The translations under genes were made by a program, and so were the position numbers. Positions 1-7,738 of a DNA stretch of 31,391 bases are shown piece by piece (positions within the stretch are counted from its first letter, which is position 1; each line of letters begins with the position of its first letter). This DNA comes from a virus. A model generated the notes under the pieces. That model was not told where the DNA came from. It did no database searches and saw only the letters and a list, made by a program, of their open reading frames with translations. The stretch covers positions 1-31,391 of the IMG/VR virus record IMGVR_UViG_3300006810_000223. One strand, written 5' to 3'.

Positions 1-143
1 GGGCATTGTCTGCCAACTGGGTAAGTGCCGAATATCAAAACCAAAGCGATTCTGCAAGCTTCTACACTATAGGAGCTGAAGAGAGTCAGGCAGGAGCGCC
101 ACCAGCACCAACCTTCACCCCTAAAGTTATATTTATAGACTAA
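1..143 (+). CDS. C-terminal fragment of a DUF2341/lectin-like surface or tail protein
   Basis: The window opens inside a gene; 46 codons are visible (reading from base 3) before the TAA. The visible sequence contains ALSANWVSAEYQNQ followed by a serine-rich stretch and FYTIGAEE. This resembles the end of DUF2341 domains, which sit next to LamG/concanavalin A-like jelly rolls in surface-binding proteins (established family knowledge, recalled pattern only). A short Ala/Pro-rich linker and a hydrophobic end (KVIFID) follow. It lies immediately upstream of membrane-protein and fibre genes on the same strand, so a receptor-binding or virion-surface role is inferred. The N-terminus is outside the window, so total size and architecture are unknown. 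Confidence 0.6.
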   Translation, partial: ALSANWVSAEYQNQSDSASFYTIGAEESQAGAPPAPTFTPKVIFID

Positions 144-197
144 TTATATTCCCTTAACAATAAAGTGTAATACAATAGATATTGAGAGCAAATATTA

Positions 198-443
198 ATG
201 GAAAAAGCACTTGGACAATTTGTGTCTATGTTATTAGGCTCTCTTGAGGGTCAGTCCCTTGTTGTCTATCTGTTAATATGCTTTATAATATTCTTAAAGG
301 TCACAGGGTACTTTGCAATAAGGTACTTATTGAAACGCATTACCGATTTACAAGAAGAACAAAAAGAGTATCAAAAGATGAGCAAGTTACTAATGAAGCA
401 GACCTTGATGAAACAAAGTGGAGTGATTGACCTAGATGTTTGA
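198..443 (+). CDS. Small single-span membrane protein, holin-like candidate
   Basis: 81 aa, not recognised by family. A hydrophobic segment at about residues 19-40 (VVYLLICFIIFLKVTGYFAI) is one clear membrane span. It is followed by a charged, helical tail rich in Glu, Lys and Gln (about residues 45-72) that could form a coiled coil. Its stop overlaps the next start by 8 nt, so the two are probably translationally coupled. The ribosome site is weak (GAGAGC). Small membrane proteins next to fibre genes in phages are often holins, spanins or envelope-docking proteins. A lysis role is inference only, especially as the endolysin lies 22 kb away in the window (though possibly close on a circular map). 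Confidence 0.7.
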   Translation: MEKALGQFVSMLLGSLEGQSLVVYLLICFIIFLKVTGYFAIRYLLKRITDLQEEQKEYQKMSKLLMKQTLMKQSGVIDLDV

Positions 444-633
444 TTATTTATGGCGAGATATCACTACTCACTTTGTCATATATGGCTTGCTGTTGTTTTT
501 AGTGATTGTATCAGTAATTAGTTTGTATCACGTGTTCTGGGCATGTGTAAACACAAGGAATCGAATAAGGAAATCAAAGAGTGAGCGCGAGAAGATGATG
601 CAGGTCATCAAGGGCTGTCCTTTAACTGAGTAG
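436..633 (+). CDS. Small single-span membrane protein with basic tail
   Basis: 65 aa, no recognised family. One strong transmembrane helix covers about residues 13-36, followed by a very basic segment (RNRIRKSKSEREK) that would stay cytoplasmic by the positive-inside rule. The start ATG overlaps the stop of the upstream membrane-protein gene by 8 nt. The pair may act together, for example as a two-component holin-like or membrane-anchored complex; this is inferred from adjacency only. The last 12 nt overlap an antisense response-regulator-like fragment. Confidence 0.65.
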   Translation: MFDYLWRDITTHFVIYGLLLFLVIVSVISLYHVFWACVNTRNRIRKSKSEREKMMQVIKGCPLTE

Positions 634-735
634 GTATTTTTCTAGAATAGATTGGATATTCTCAAGCGCAGTTAATAACAGGTCTGTGTCGCCAGGGTTG
701 TCATCAACGATTAAGATCTTAACCCCTTTGTACAT
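622..735 (-). pseudogene. Stranded N-terminal fragment of a response-regulator receiver (REC) domain
   Basis: On the minus strand an ATG at 735 opens 37 codons ending in TAA at 622. The peptide begins [18 protein letters not shown] and continues with LLLTALEN. This is the hallmark start of a receiver domain: the hydrophobic first beta strand, the paired Asp of the phosphorylation pocket, and an amphipathic first helix. The phospho-acceptor Asp, conserved Thr and Lys, and the other four-fifths of the fold are absent, so it cannot be a working regulator. No Shine-Dalgarno precedes the ATG on this strand. It fills the gap between a membrane-protein gene and the collagen-like gene and is antisense to both. 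It is probably captured host DNA or a recombination scar. Confidence 0.6.
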
Positions 736-759
736 ATATATATTATAATAGAGAAAGCA

Positions 760-1614
760 ATGTTTGGCGGAAAGGCAATAAAGAACACTGGAAAGCAAGG
801 AGATCGGGGTCCCAAAGGGGAACCGGGTCAAGCTGGTGCTCAGGGCGCTCAGGGTGTAGCGGGCCCAAAGGGAGATCGCGGAGAGCCAGGCAGGCAAGGT
901 GTCGTAGGCCCTAAAGGCGATCAAGGCCCTAGAGGGCTTAAAGGTGACCCAGGTCCTAAAGGTGAGAGAGGTTCACAGGGCGCTCAGGGGCCGAAAGGCG
1001 AGCGCGGGGAGCAAGGTGCACCTGGTAAAGACGGTTTACAAGGAAAACAAGGCTTAGAGGGCAAGCAAGGCCCAAAGGGAGATACTGGTCTTCAGGGTTT
1101 ACAAGGGGAGCGCGGGTTACGTGGGGAGCCAGGATTACCAGGAATCCCGGGCGAGCGCGGTGAAAAGGGTAATCCCGGTAAAGATGCCATATTGTCTAGT
1201 TATGCAAAACTCTTTAAAATTCGCACGGTGACAAAGAATCGCAAGCCTTGTCCAGTGAAGACATTTAAGGTCCCTAAAAATACAAGCGTTGGTGTAAGGG
1301 TGAGGGTGCTTTCATCAGGCGGAGTAAATTACTATGCAGAAAGAACAGCATTAATTAGAAGAGATGATAAGGCGGTTCAATTAGTTGGCAAAAGCGATTA
1401 TACATTTATGCCAAAGAAACTTAAGGGAACGGCAGATATTGGGATAGATGGCAGAACAGAGGATCTTGTCATTACATTAATCCCTGACACAGAACAGGCA
1501 ACTCAGTGGGTTGGCGAAATAGAACTTTTTTCGGACAAAATAAGCGAAATCGGAGGCGAAAATGACAAAGAAAACGGAAAAGAAAAAGACAGCGGTAAAG
1601 AAGGAAGCTCCTAG
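760..1614 (+). CDS. Collagen-like fibre protein with C-terminal beta-rich domain
   Basis: 284 aa. Residues 11-142 are 44 uninterrupted Gly-X-Y triplets, with many PKGD/PKGE/PKGER units. Such Lys-Gly-Glu/Asp pairs stabilise bacterial and phage collagen triple helices through inter-chain salt bridges (established). A short cap (residues 1-10) precedes the repeat. Residues of about 143-262 look like a compact beta-rich domain with [19 protein letters not shown] and WVGEIELF, probably a trimerising or binding head. The final 20 residues are Lys/Glu/Gly-rich and are coded by the stretch that overlaps the next gene by 53 nt. Phage proteins of this build are usually fibres or capsid/tail decorations. 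Which virion site it occupies cannot be told here. Confidence 0.9.
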   Translation: MFGGKAIKNTGKQGDRGPKGEPGQAGAQGAQGVAGPKGDRGEPGRQGVVGPKGDQGPRGLKGDPGPKGERGSQGAQGPKGERGEQGAPGKDGLQGKQGLEGKQGPKGDTGLQGLQGERGLRGEPGLPGIPGERGEKGNPGKDAILSSYAKLFKIRTVTKNRKPCPVKTFKVPKNTSVGVRVRVLSSGGVNYYAERTALIRRDDKAVQLVGKSDYTFMPKKLKGTADIGIDGRTEDLVITLIPDTEQATQWVGEIELFSDKISEIGGENDKENGKEKDSGKEGSS

Positions 1615-1786
1615 TAAGTTTGAACAGGGAGCAAAAGCCCTTTCAATACCAGAATTGAAGGTGATGGCATTTGACTTACAGGTCAAGGTAGCTCAGTCCC
1701 AGCAACAGTTACAGGCAGTTTTAAACGCTATCAACAATGCAGAGGGAAAGTCTAATGTCGTACAACAGAAAGATAACTCCAACTAA
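1562..1786 (+). CDS. Small coiled-coil protein upstream of terminase
   Basis: 74 aa, unrecognised. The N-terminus is Lys-rich ([15 protein letters not shown]). The middle and C-terminus form a probable helix with Gln-rich heptads ([24 protein letters not shown]). A good ribosome site (CGGAGG) lies about 6 nt before the ATG inside the end of the collagen-like gene, supporting this start despite the 53-nt overlap. It overlaps the terminase small subunit gene by 32 nt. Small helical proteins are common just before phage terminases, but no specific function can be assigned. Confidence 0.65.
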   Translation: MTKKTEKKKTAVKKEAPSKFEQGAKALSIPELKVMAFDLQVKVAQSQQQLQAVLNAINNAEGKSNVVQQKDNSN

Positions 1787-2411
1787 TGCATTAGAAAAGT
1801 TTAAGGAATCACTCAAAGGTAAATTAAGGACTCCACTTGCAAAGGAAGTGGATGTCGAGATAGCTTCAGAGATTGAGAAGGTAGTGGTTGAAGAGACCGA
1901 GGCGCTTCGCAGATCAGAAGCTGGTTCTGATAAAGGGCATCAAGCGGCGGTAAGAACGTCAAAGTATTCTGCCGCTCTCACAATGTACTTAATGGGTGAG
2001 AGTACCCACGGGATCACCTCTCAACTGGGCCTAAAGCCTAGTACAGTCAAGAGTTGGCGAGATGTTGATGACTGGGAGAAGTTAAAGGCTGAGGTTCATT
2101 CCAGGCGAATTGACGTTGTTCAGGACAAAGTGGCTAAACAGGATGCCAAGATTATAACCAAGGCTTTGGATATGATCGAGCCTGTTACTGACAAGCTTTA
2201 TCAAAGGGCTATGGAGGCATTGCAGAAAGATGATATTGCTGGTAAGGATGTGATTAAACTGTTCTTAGAGTCTGTGAAGATGAAAGGAACCCTTACGGGT
2301 GAGTTTGCTGAGCAGGTGGTTCACACCTTCGGATCTAATGAGTTTCTCAAGAAGATGGCCAATAACAGAGAGAGAAAAGAGATTGATTATAAGGTGGACA
2401 CTATAGAATGA
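1755..2411 (+). CDS. terS: Terminase small subunit
   Basis: 218 aa from the ATG at 1755. This start is preferred over an in-frame ATG at 1737 because GAGGG sits 8 nt upstream. The protein would recognise the packaging site on concatemeric DNA and load the large subunit. About residues 75-110 contain a helix-turn-helix-like segment (LMGESTHGITSQLGLKPSTV followed by KSWRDVDDWEKLK), the pattern typical of small terminase DNA-binding domains. The central and C-terminal regions are helical and charged, as expected for the oligomerisation and large-subunit-binding parts. Its TGA overlaps the terL ATG by 4 nt, a strong contextual support. Confidence 0.8.
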   Translation: MSYNRKITPTNALEKFKESLKGKLRTPLAKEVDVEIASEIEKVVVEETEALRRSEAGSDKGHQAAVRTSKYSAALTMYLMGESTHGITSQLGLKPSTVKSWRDVDDWEKLKAEVHSRRIDVVQDKVAKQDAKIITKALDMIEPVTDKLYQRAMEALQKDDIAGKDVIKLFLESVKMKGTLTGEFAEQVVHTFGSNEFLKKMANNRERKEIDYKVDTIE

Positions 2412-4093
2412 GAGATCTTCCATATCTATTTACAGATGAGCAATGGAACGATCCTCAATTCGTAGAAGGGAAGTTTGATCTATATAGAGCCAATCCATTC
2501 GTTTGGATGGTGGAGCAGGTCTTTACAGTGGATGAGTCTGACAAGGACAACCCTGTTAAGTTGATGCCACGATTTGAGTATATTCGTTTAATCCTCAAAG
2601 AGATATTAGAGAATAAGTCCACAGTGATTTGTAAGTCTAGGCGATTAATGGCGACCCATGTCGTTTCGACATACATGTTGCATCAGTTGATTTTTGAGCC
2701 ATATTCTAAGAATGGAATCATTTCAATGACAGAGGATCATGCAAAGGCTGTCATAGCAGATAGATGTGCGATGGTCTATAACCATTTAGACCGCAGAGTC
2801 CCATTCTACCCAGATTTGAAGCCTAGTAAACATATTTTGTCAGATAGGATGCTTAATCCTGCTATTGAATCAGAGATTAGAGCATTTACGGCTAACCCGA
2901 ATAACATCCGTGGTTTCACGATGACAAACGTCTTTACAGATGAGCTTGCGTTCTTTGAGGGAAATGTAGAGAAGTTAATGGCAGCATTGTATCCATCTAT
3001 TGAGGGTGGTAAATGTCGTGCGATCTTAGTATCAACTCCAGAGTACGGGACTGTATTTGAGGAGAAGGTTAAGAAGCTAGCACCAGGGGCAGAGATCAAA
3101 CCATTGATGAATATTGAATCAAAGATAGATCCTGAGTTGCAGGAGAAATGTAAGATCACAGGTTTAATGAAGACGACTAATAAGGACAATGAGAACTTAT
3201 TATTGCTTCACTATACAGCTCACCCAGAGAAGCGTACATACGAATGGTTTTGCAAAGAGCATTATGGAACAAATGTTGAGGGTGAATCATTACCAGGTGC
3301 TAGGGGTATTACTGAGCATACATGGCAGAGAGAGTATGAGCTTAGTTTTGCTGTTCCAGTTGGTAAGCAGGTTATACCAGAGTTCTCAATCAGAGATCAT
3401 TGTCAGCCATATTCAGGCTTAGTACCAGGAAAGCCAATGGAGATCGGCCTAGACTTTGGGTCACATTTCCCATCGGCTGTATTCTGTCAGGTTGATTCAT
3501 TAAACAGGTTAGTAGTACATGGTGGTTTATTACCAGAGGATGAGGAGCTAGCTGCCTTCATGGAAAGGGTCTCAGCTTACTTGGCTCAACATTTCCCAGA
3601 GATTGGTGATAACTTTAGATTCTTTGTAGATCCGGCAGGTAAGACTCGTAATGCTCAGGGAACAGCACCACCAGCAGCAGAGTTATTGAAGAAGAGATTT
3701 GGTAATAAAGTGTTCTGGAAGACATCAAAACCAGTAGATAGAGCTAGAGCAATTAGAGCTATCGCAACCCGCAAACGCGGTGATGCAATGGGTTTAATCG
3801 TTAAGCCAGATGCTGGAACGTATATTGCACCCGACGGTTCTGAAAGCTGCGGTATAATTGTGGAGGGATTGGAAACAGGATGGGTTTACAAGAAGCCCCC
3901 TGAAGGTCAACACTACAAGGATGAAGCTCCATATAAAGACGGATTCTTTGATCATTTGTTTGACGCTCTAGGGTACGCGGTTGTTAATCTATTCCCGAAT
4001 CTGATCACGGAACAGGTTGCTCGAAGAAAAGGCAGTTCAGTTCCCGCGAAAAACAAAGCAGGTAAACTGCGTATGTATAAGGTAAATAGATAA
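2408..4093 (+). CDS. terL: Terminase large subunit (packaging ATPase/nuclease)
   Basis: 561 aa, usual size for the family. The N-terminal ATPase shows a divergent Walker A at residues 73-82 (VICKSRRLMA), Walker B at 174-179 with the D178-E179 pair (VFTDE) and a coupling motif at 206-211 (ILVSTPEYG). The C-terminal RNase H-like nuclease has its acidic residues in the expected order: D349 in EIGLDFG, D408 in FRFFVDPAG and D515/D519 in GFFDHLFDALG. It translocates genome into the prohead through the portal and cuts it at headful or unit length. It is coupled to terS by an ATGA overlap and followed by capsid genes. The Walker A departs from the textbook GxxxxGKT, as in many phage terminases. Confidence 0.95.
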   Translation: MRDLPYLFTDEQWNDPQFVEGKFDLYRANPFVWMVEQVFTVDESDKDNPVKLMPRFEYIRLILKEILENKSTVICKSRRLMATHVVSTYMLHQLIFEPYSKNGIISMTEDHAKAVIADRCAMVYNHLDRRVPFYPDLKPSKHILSDRMLNPAIESEIRAFTANPNNIRGFTMTNVFTDELAFFEGNVEKLMAALYPSIEGGKCRAILVSTPEYGTVFEEKVKKLAPGAEIKPLMNIESKIDPELQEKCKITGLMKTTNKDNENLLLLHYTAHPEKRTYEWFCKEHYGTNVEGESLPGARGITEHTWQREYELSFAVPVGKQVIPEFSIRDHCQPYSGLVPGKPMEIGLDFGSHFPSAVFCQVDSLNRLVVHGGLLPEDEELAAFMERVSAYLAQHFPEIGDNFRFFVDPAGKTRNAQGTAPPAAELLKKRFGNKVFWKTSKPVDRARAIRAIATRKRGDAMGLIVKPDAGTYIAPDGSESCGIIVEGLETGWVYKKPPEGQHYKDEAPYKDGFFDHLFDALGYAVVNLFPNLITEQVARRKGSSVPAKNKAGKLRMYKVNR

Positions 4094-4106
4094 TTGGAGG
4101 AAATAC

Positions 4107-4679
4107 ATGTCACTAGATACACTACATAAAATCACTGGGGCAATCACTAACAACATTAGTCAGATTGATGACGATAATGAGTCAAGTGAAAGCACCATTA
4201 CATCGTTGAAAGAGGTTGCAGCATCAAATCCTAGAGAGATGATCATCAACTTTGACGACACATCAAAGAGACTAAGCGTACTTAAAAACGGTACTCTTTA
4301 CAACTTAAAGCCATACTGCGTTGCAGAATATGACTTTGATGTTGATGGCGGAGCGATTGGCGACATCAGCCTTAGAGGAAGTCAACTTCCTGCTAATGCG
4401 GTTGTTACTGACGTAAACGTATACTGGGAAACAGCAGCAGCTGGTGCTACAGCTACAGTAGCTTATGGTGTTACTGGCGCTACTACTGGTATCGAAACAG
4501 CAACAGCGATCACAACAGCAGCAACAGCGGGTCTTCATAAGACTGACGTTGATCCTACTGATGCGACAACTTTTGTTGATAAAGATAGCTCAGAGCGTTC
4601 ATTCACTATGAGTATCGGAACAGCAGCTCTTACAGCAGGTAAAGCTAAGTTGTTCTACGACATCATAATCGTATCGTAA
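4107..4679 (+). CDS. Virion structural protein, decoration/head-fibre-like
   Basis: 190 aa, preceded by a strong GGAGG site. The N-terminal 45 residues are polar and helical. The rest looks like a beta-sandwich (YDFDVDGGAIGDISLRG, then VVTDVNVYWETAA) with a very Ala/Thr-rich central stretch. It ends in a hydrophobic strand (KLFYDIIIVS). Similar small Ala/Thr-rich beta proteins are found among phage capsid decoration and fibre proteins (family resemblance by eye, not tested). It sits between terL and portal, together with another small beta protein, which supports a virion role. Exact location in the particle is not known. Confidence 0.65.
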   Translation: MSLDTLHKITGAITNNISQIDDDNESSESTITSLKEVAASNPREMIINFDDTSKRLSVLKNGTLYNLKPYCVAEYDFDVDGGAIGDISLRGSQLPANAVVTDVNVYWETAAAGATATVAYGVTGATTGIETATAITTAATAGLHKTDVDPTDATTFVDKDSSERSFTMSIGTAALTAGKAKLFYDIIIVS

Positions 4680-4694
4680 TAACAGATTTGAGAT

Positions 4695-4724
4695 GGCGGG
4701 GTTTGGGCTCTTTTCATCCCCGCC
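4695..4724 (+). terminator. GC-rich hairpin between two structural genes
   Basis: GGCGGGG at 4695-4701 pairs perfectly with CCCCGCC at 4718-4724 across a 16-nt loop. It stands out in AT-rich surroundings and lies 15 nt after the stop at 4679 and 24 nt before the next ATG. Only a short T-rich run (ATTTTCTT) follows, so it may be a weak or partial terminator, or an mRNA-stabilising stem, rather than a strong stop. Confidence 0.45.
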
Positions 4725-4748
4725 TGATCATTTTCTTAGGAGTAAAAA

Positions 4749-5132
4749 ATGGCAGACGGATTTTATAATTTCAGATCAGATCAATCATATTCAGCGTCAG
4801 GTACGGACGAGTCGGCCGTTCTTTCAACAGTTGACAAGGATAAATTTAGCTTCCTTCTCTTCTTGGATGCACCATCAGGTGACGTAGCTCATACGATGAT
4901 AGTGACGATAGAAGAAAGTGATGAGGAAGATTTCTCAGATGCTCAGCATATATTCACGCTGGCAACATTCGCTACAATTACAGGGACAAGTAGTGGCACG
5001 GATCTACAAGAGAGAATAGATCTAGGTGCTACAGTAAACCCTAATACATATTTAAGAGCCAAGGTTGTAACTAATAACACAACGACTTTTTCAGGTGTAA
5101 ACATCAAAGCTCTTTACAACACGAAACCATAA
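4749..5132 (+). CDS. Small virion structural protein, decoration-like
   Basis: 127 aa, with a TTAGGAG site 6 nt before the ATG. The composition alternates hydrophobic and polar residues as in an all-beta fold (FSFLLFLDAPSGDVAHTMIV; TFATITGTSSGTDL; YLRAKVVTNNTTTFSGVNIK). No membrane segment or catalytic motif is seen. It follows another beta-rich protein and ends one base before the portal ATG. The setting suggests a minor capsid, cement or head-fibre protein, which is inference. The hairpin upstream may let it be expressed at a different level from its neighbour. Confidence 0.6.
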   Translation: MADGFYNFRSDQSYSASGTDESAVLSTVDKDKFSFLLFLDAPSGDVAHTMIVTIEESDEEDFSDAQHIFTLATFATITGTSSGTDLQERIDLGATVNPNTYLRAKVVTNNTTTFSGVNIKALYNTKP

Positions 5133-5133
5133 G

Positions 5134-7476
5134 ATGGCAGAAAAGTTAGACATAAGCAAATTTAAGAAAGATCGCCTAGAGATTCTAAGGCGTCATATCT
5201 CAGCAGTTATTGACCGCAGTAAGGTGGATGGTAAAGAGCTGGACGATTATTATAATGCCGTTGAGGATGCTCTTCAGCTTAGATATCCAGACATGTCATC
5301 AGATAGAATCCAGCCAGTTGAGCGGATTGTTGATGGAGTTCCAGTTAGAAAGCAGGAGACAGATGGCGAATCAGGTTCAGCAGAAGAGGACCTATACTAC
5401 CCAGCGCTACACCAAATCGCTCAAACCTTATTGGTTAGATTGAAGAAGTTTATATTCCCAGTTGATAGCAGCTGGTTTGGTTTTAAGATGCAGAACAGTA
5501 AGTTCTTCAGAACTAGAGATGTTAGTGATTTCATCCCTAACTACAACCTTTGCTGGGAGAACATTATTGACAAAGAGAATGTCAGGTTTGATATTCAATC
5601 TGAGTACAACACAGGTTTATTCCAGACAATAGCTTATGGTGAGACAGCATTCATTCATTATTTCGATGAGGATCAAGGGGTTGTTAGACCTCTCTCCGTT
5701 AATGCTAGAGACGTTCAATTCTTCCCTAAAGTGGGGAATTGGAGACGTAGTGCAAGGGTCTATAAGTATTTAGAGAATTATGAGAATCTACTCTCTCGTA
5801 GTGATTATGATCAAGAGTTAGTAAGAGCTATTGATCCTAGAACTCAAGAGATTAATACAGATGTGGATAATGATCATCATACTAAGAGCTCTTCAATGGT
5901 CTCTACAGATTTAGATGATTTTGATATCCCAGCTGGCAAAGTATTATTGAGGGATATCAAGTTCCCAAGTTTATTTTTGGCTGATGACAGTGGTGAAATC
6001 GTCATAGATTCAGAAAAAGAAGGCAAAGGCCATGGGCTTGTTTTCACGGTTGCCTATCAGCCAAAATTACGTCAAGGTAAAGACAAGACCGAAGTTAATG
6101 GTGGAAGTGATGTCTTTATTCTTAGCGCTAAAGTTTTAGAGTATGAGGGTGAGGATGACCTTATTCATGGGACCTATGGTACAACCCTTCCGAATATAAC
6201 GTACCACAAGGGTCCCCTCATCCCTCTTCTTGATCATCAAGCATTTTTAAATCAGATATTCACAGGCATGTCAGTTAAGGCAGCAATGAATGCTGATCCA
6301 CCAATGAAGCAGGCAGGTGAGTCAGCAGCGTTTAATGACTTTGATCAGATAGGTGATACTGAGGAGCAGACATTACAGGCAGGTAAAATCTATCCACCTG
6401 GTATGGATTTAGAGCCAATCTTTGGACCTAATGGAATCCCTATTGAGAATGATATAGCGACGATCCAGTTTGTTGTTCAGGAGATGGAGAAGTCAGTTGG
6501 TATCACAGCTCAGAACATAGCTGGTGGTGATGTCACTAAGAAGACAGCAACAGAGATTAGTCAGTCAGCGGCAGGTGCTGATGATAGACAGGGAGATGCT
6601 GGTAGGGAGTATGATCGTCAGATATTGAAGAACAGTTTAGCTGCAAGGGTTGAACATACTCAGCAACATTTAATCAGAGAGATTGAAGAGTTGATAGGGT
6701 CCAGTCCTTTGTTATTAGATCAGTTTGAAGCACTAGAAGAAGAGGAGCAAGATCAACTATTAGAGAGAGCTCTTCCTGAGAGTGATCTGTTTAATAGGCT
6801 GAAAGAGTTCAGTAATATTGAAGAGTTATATAGAGAGTTCTTTGTTGAGAATAGGGAAGAGATAGCTAAGCAGGAGCAATTGACGTTTGATATCCTGATG
6901 GCTAATCAAGAGGTTGGTGCTCTTAAAGATCAGATTGAAGAGATAGATCAGACTGAATTTGAACCACCACCACCAATCCCTAATCCTGAGACTGGTTTAC
7001 TAGAGCCTGCAGTTCAATCAGAAGAAGAGATGCAGCAACTAGCTCAACAGTTCGAGGAGCAGAAGTTACAGGCTAAGGAGCAAATGGCTCTTGAGATGCA
7101 GCAAACGCAGACTCAAATAGATATTATGAAGAATAGCGTGAAGCGTATTAAACCAGCTCCTGAATATTCAGATGCTTTGGCATATCGCTTATTAACTCAT
7201 CCAGTTAAGGTATCTGATGTAGTTATTACTGGTTCTAGTACTTCACTTAACAGAGAGCTTGAAATGAACAACCTAGATAGGTTGCTAGGAATTATAACCA
7301 ATGTACCAACAATGCTTAATGAGTATGATGTCAAGAAACTCAGCAAGCGAGTGGCTAGAGTTGGTGGTGTTAATTACAGAGATGTAGCATTAGATCCAGA
7401 AGATAGAGTCGCACAGGAACAGAGATTGAAAGAGCAGATGATGTTGGAGCAAGGAAATCCACAGCAGATGCAGTAG
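5134..7476 (+). CDS. Portal protein
   Basis: 780 aa, in the size range of large podoviral portals such as P22 gp1 and N4-type portals. It would form the dodecameric ring at one vertex through which DNA is packaged and ejected. Supporting features: position after terL and before scaffold and capsid; a central region with NIAGGDVTKKTATEISQSAA, a pattern common in portal clip/wing regions; and long Glu/Gln-rich helices at about residues 530-680 that match the extended crown/barrel helices of podoviral portals. The ribosome site is poor and the start follows the previous stop by one base, suggesting translational coupling. The assignment rests on length, context and by-eye motifs. Confidence 0.85.
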   Translation: MAEKLDISKFKKDRLEILRRHISAVIDRSKVDGKELDDYYNAVEDALQLRYPDMSSDRIQPVERIVDGVPVRKQETDGESGSAEEDLYYPALHQIAQTLLVRLKKFIFPVDSSWFGFKMQNSKFFRTRDVSDFIPNYNLCWENIIDKENVRFDIQSEYNTGLFQTIAYGETAFIHYFDEDQGVVRPLSVNARDVQFFPKVGNWRRSARVYKYLENYENLLSRSDYDQELVRAIDPRTQEINTDVDNDHHTKSSSMVSTDLDDFDIPAGKVLLRDIKFPSLFLADDSGEIVIDSEKEGKGHGLVFTVAYQPKLRQGKDKTEVNGGSDVFILSAKVLEYEGEDDLIHGTYGTTLPNITYHKGPLIPLLDHQAFLNQIFTGMSVKAAMNADPPMKQAGESAAFNDFDQIGDTEEQTLQAGKIYPPGMDLEPIFGPNGIPIENDIATIQFVVQEMEKSVGITAQNIAGGDVTKKTATEISQSAAGADDRQGDAGREYDRQILKNSLAARVEHTQQHLIREIEELIGSSPLLLDQFEALEEEEQDQLLERALPESDLFNRLKEFSNIEELYREFFVENREEIAKQEQLTFDILMANQEVGALKDQIEEIDQTEFEPPPPIPNPETGLLEPAVQSEEEMQQLAQQFEEQKLQAKEQMALEMQQTQTQIDIMKNSVKRIKPAPEYSDALAYRLLTHPVKVSDVVITGSSTSLNRELEMNNLDRLLGIITNVPTMLNEYDVKKLSKRVARVGGVNYRDVALDPEDRVAQEQRLKEQMMLEQGNPQQMQ

Positions 7477-7501
7477 AAACTGAAACAGAAGAGGAAATAG
7501 A

Positions 7502-7735
7502 GTGAATGATTTTAATAGAGAGTTAGATTTGGCGATTCAAGATCTCCATCAGAGAGCAGGTAAGTCTTGGGGCTTTATATTACAATGGATGGAAGAGGAG
7601 TCTTTAACCAAGACTTTTAAGATCTTTGATAGCAAAGAGAATGTCAGTGATGGAGTTATAGTCCGTCATACATTTGAGAAGCAAGGTATTAGACGGATTG
7701 TGAACCGTTTGAATAAAGACAGAGAAAAGGAGTAA
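7502..7735 (+). CDS. Small hypothetical protein between portal and scaffold
   Basis: 77 aa, starting at a GTG with GAGGAA about 7 nt upstream. It is highly charged (basic C-terminus RIVNRLNKDREKE) with no membrane span or recognised motif. It ends 3 nt before the scaffold ATG, and its last codons supply that gene's AGGAG site. Position suggests a small head-assembly factor, but nothing in the sequence proves this. Confidence 0.6.
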   Translation: MNDFNRELDLAIQDLHQRAGKSWGFILQWMEEESLTKTFKIFDSKENVSDGVIVRHTFEKQGIRRIVNRLNKDREKE

Positions 7736-7738
7736 GAA

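Noticed and set aside
744-749. TATAAT just before the collagen-like gene as a promoter
   Set aside because: It lies only 10 nt before the ATG, so a transcript from it would lack the ribosome site; no -35 at proper spacing.
736-924. Extension of the antisense receiver-like frame into a 100-codon frame
   Set aside because: The upstream 63 codons are the antisense shadow of the collagen-like repeats; only the part from the ATG at 735 resembles a receiver domain.
4305-4538. Cysteine-rich minus-strand frame
   Set aside because: It is the antisense of the Ala/Thr-rich repeat region of a well-supported gene; the Cys richness comes from GCA/ACA codons read backwards.
4693-4887. 64-codon plus-strand frame starting inside the GC hairpin
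   Set aside because: No ribosome site, out of frame with the well-supported gene at 4749 which covers most of it.
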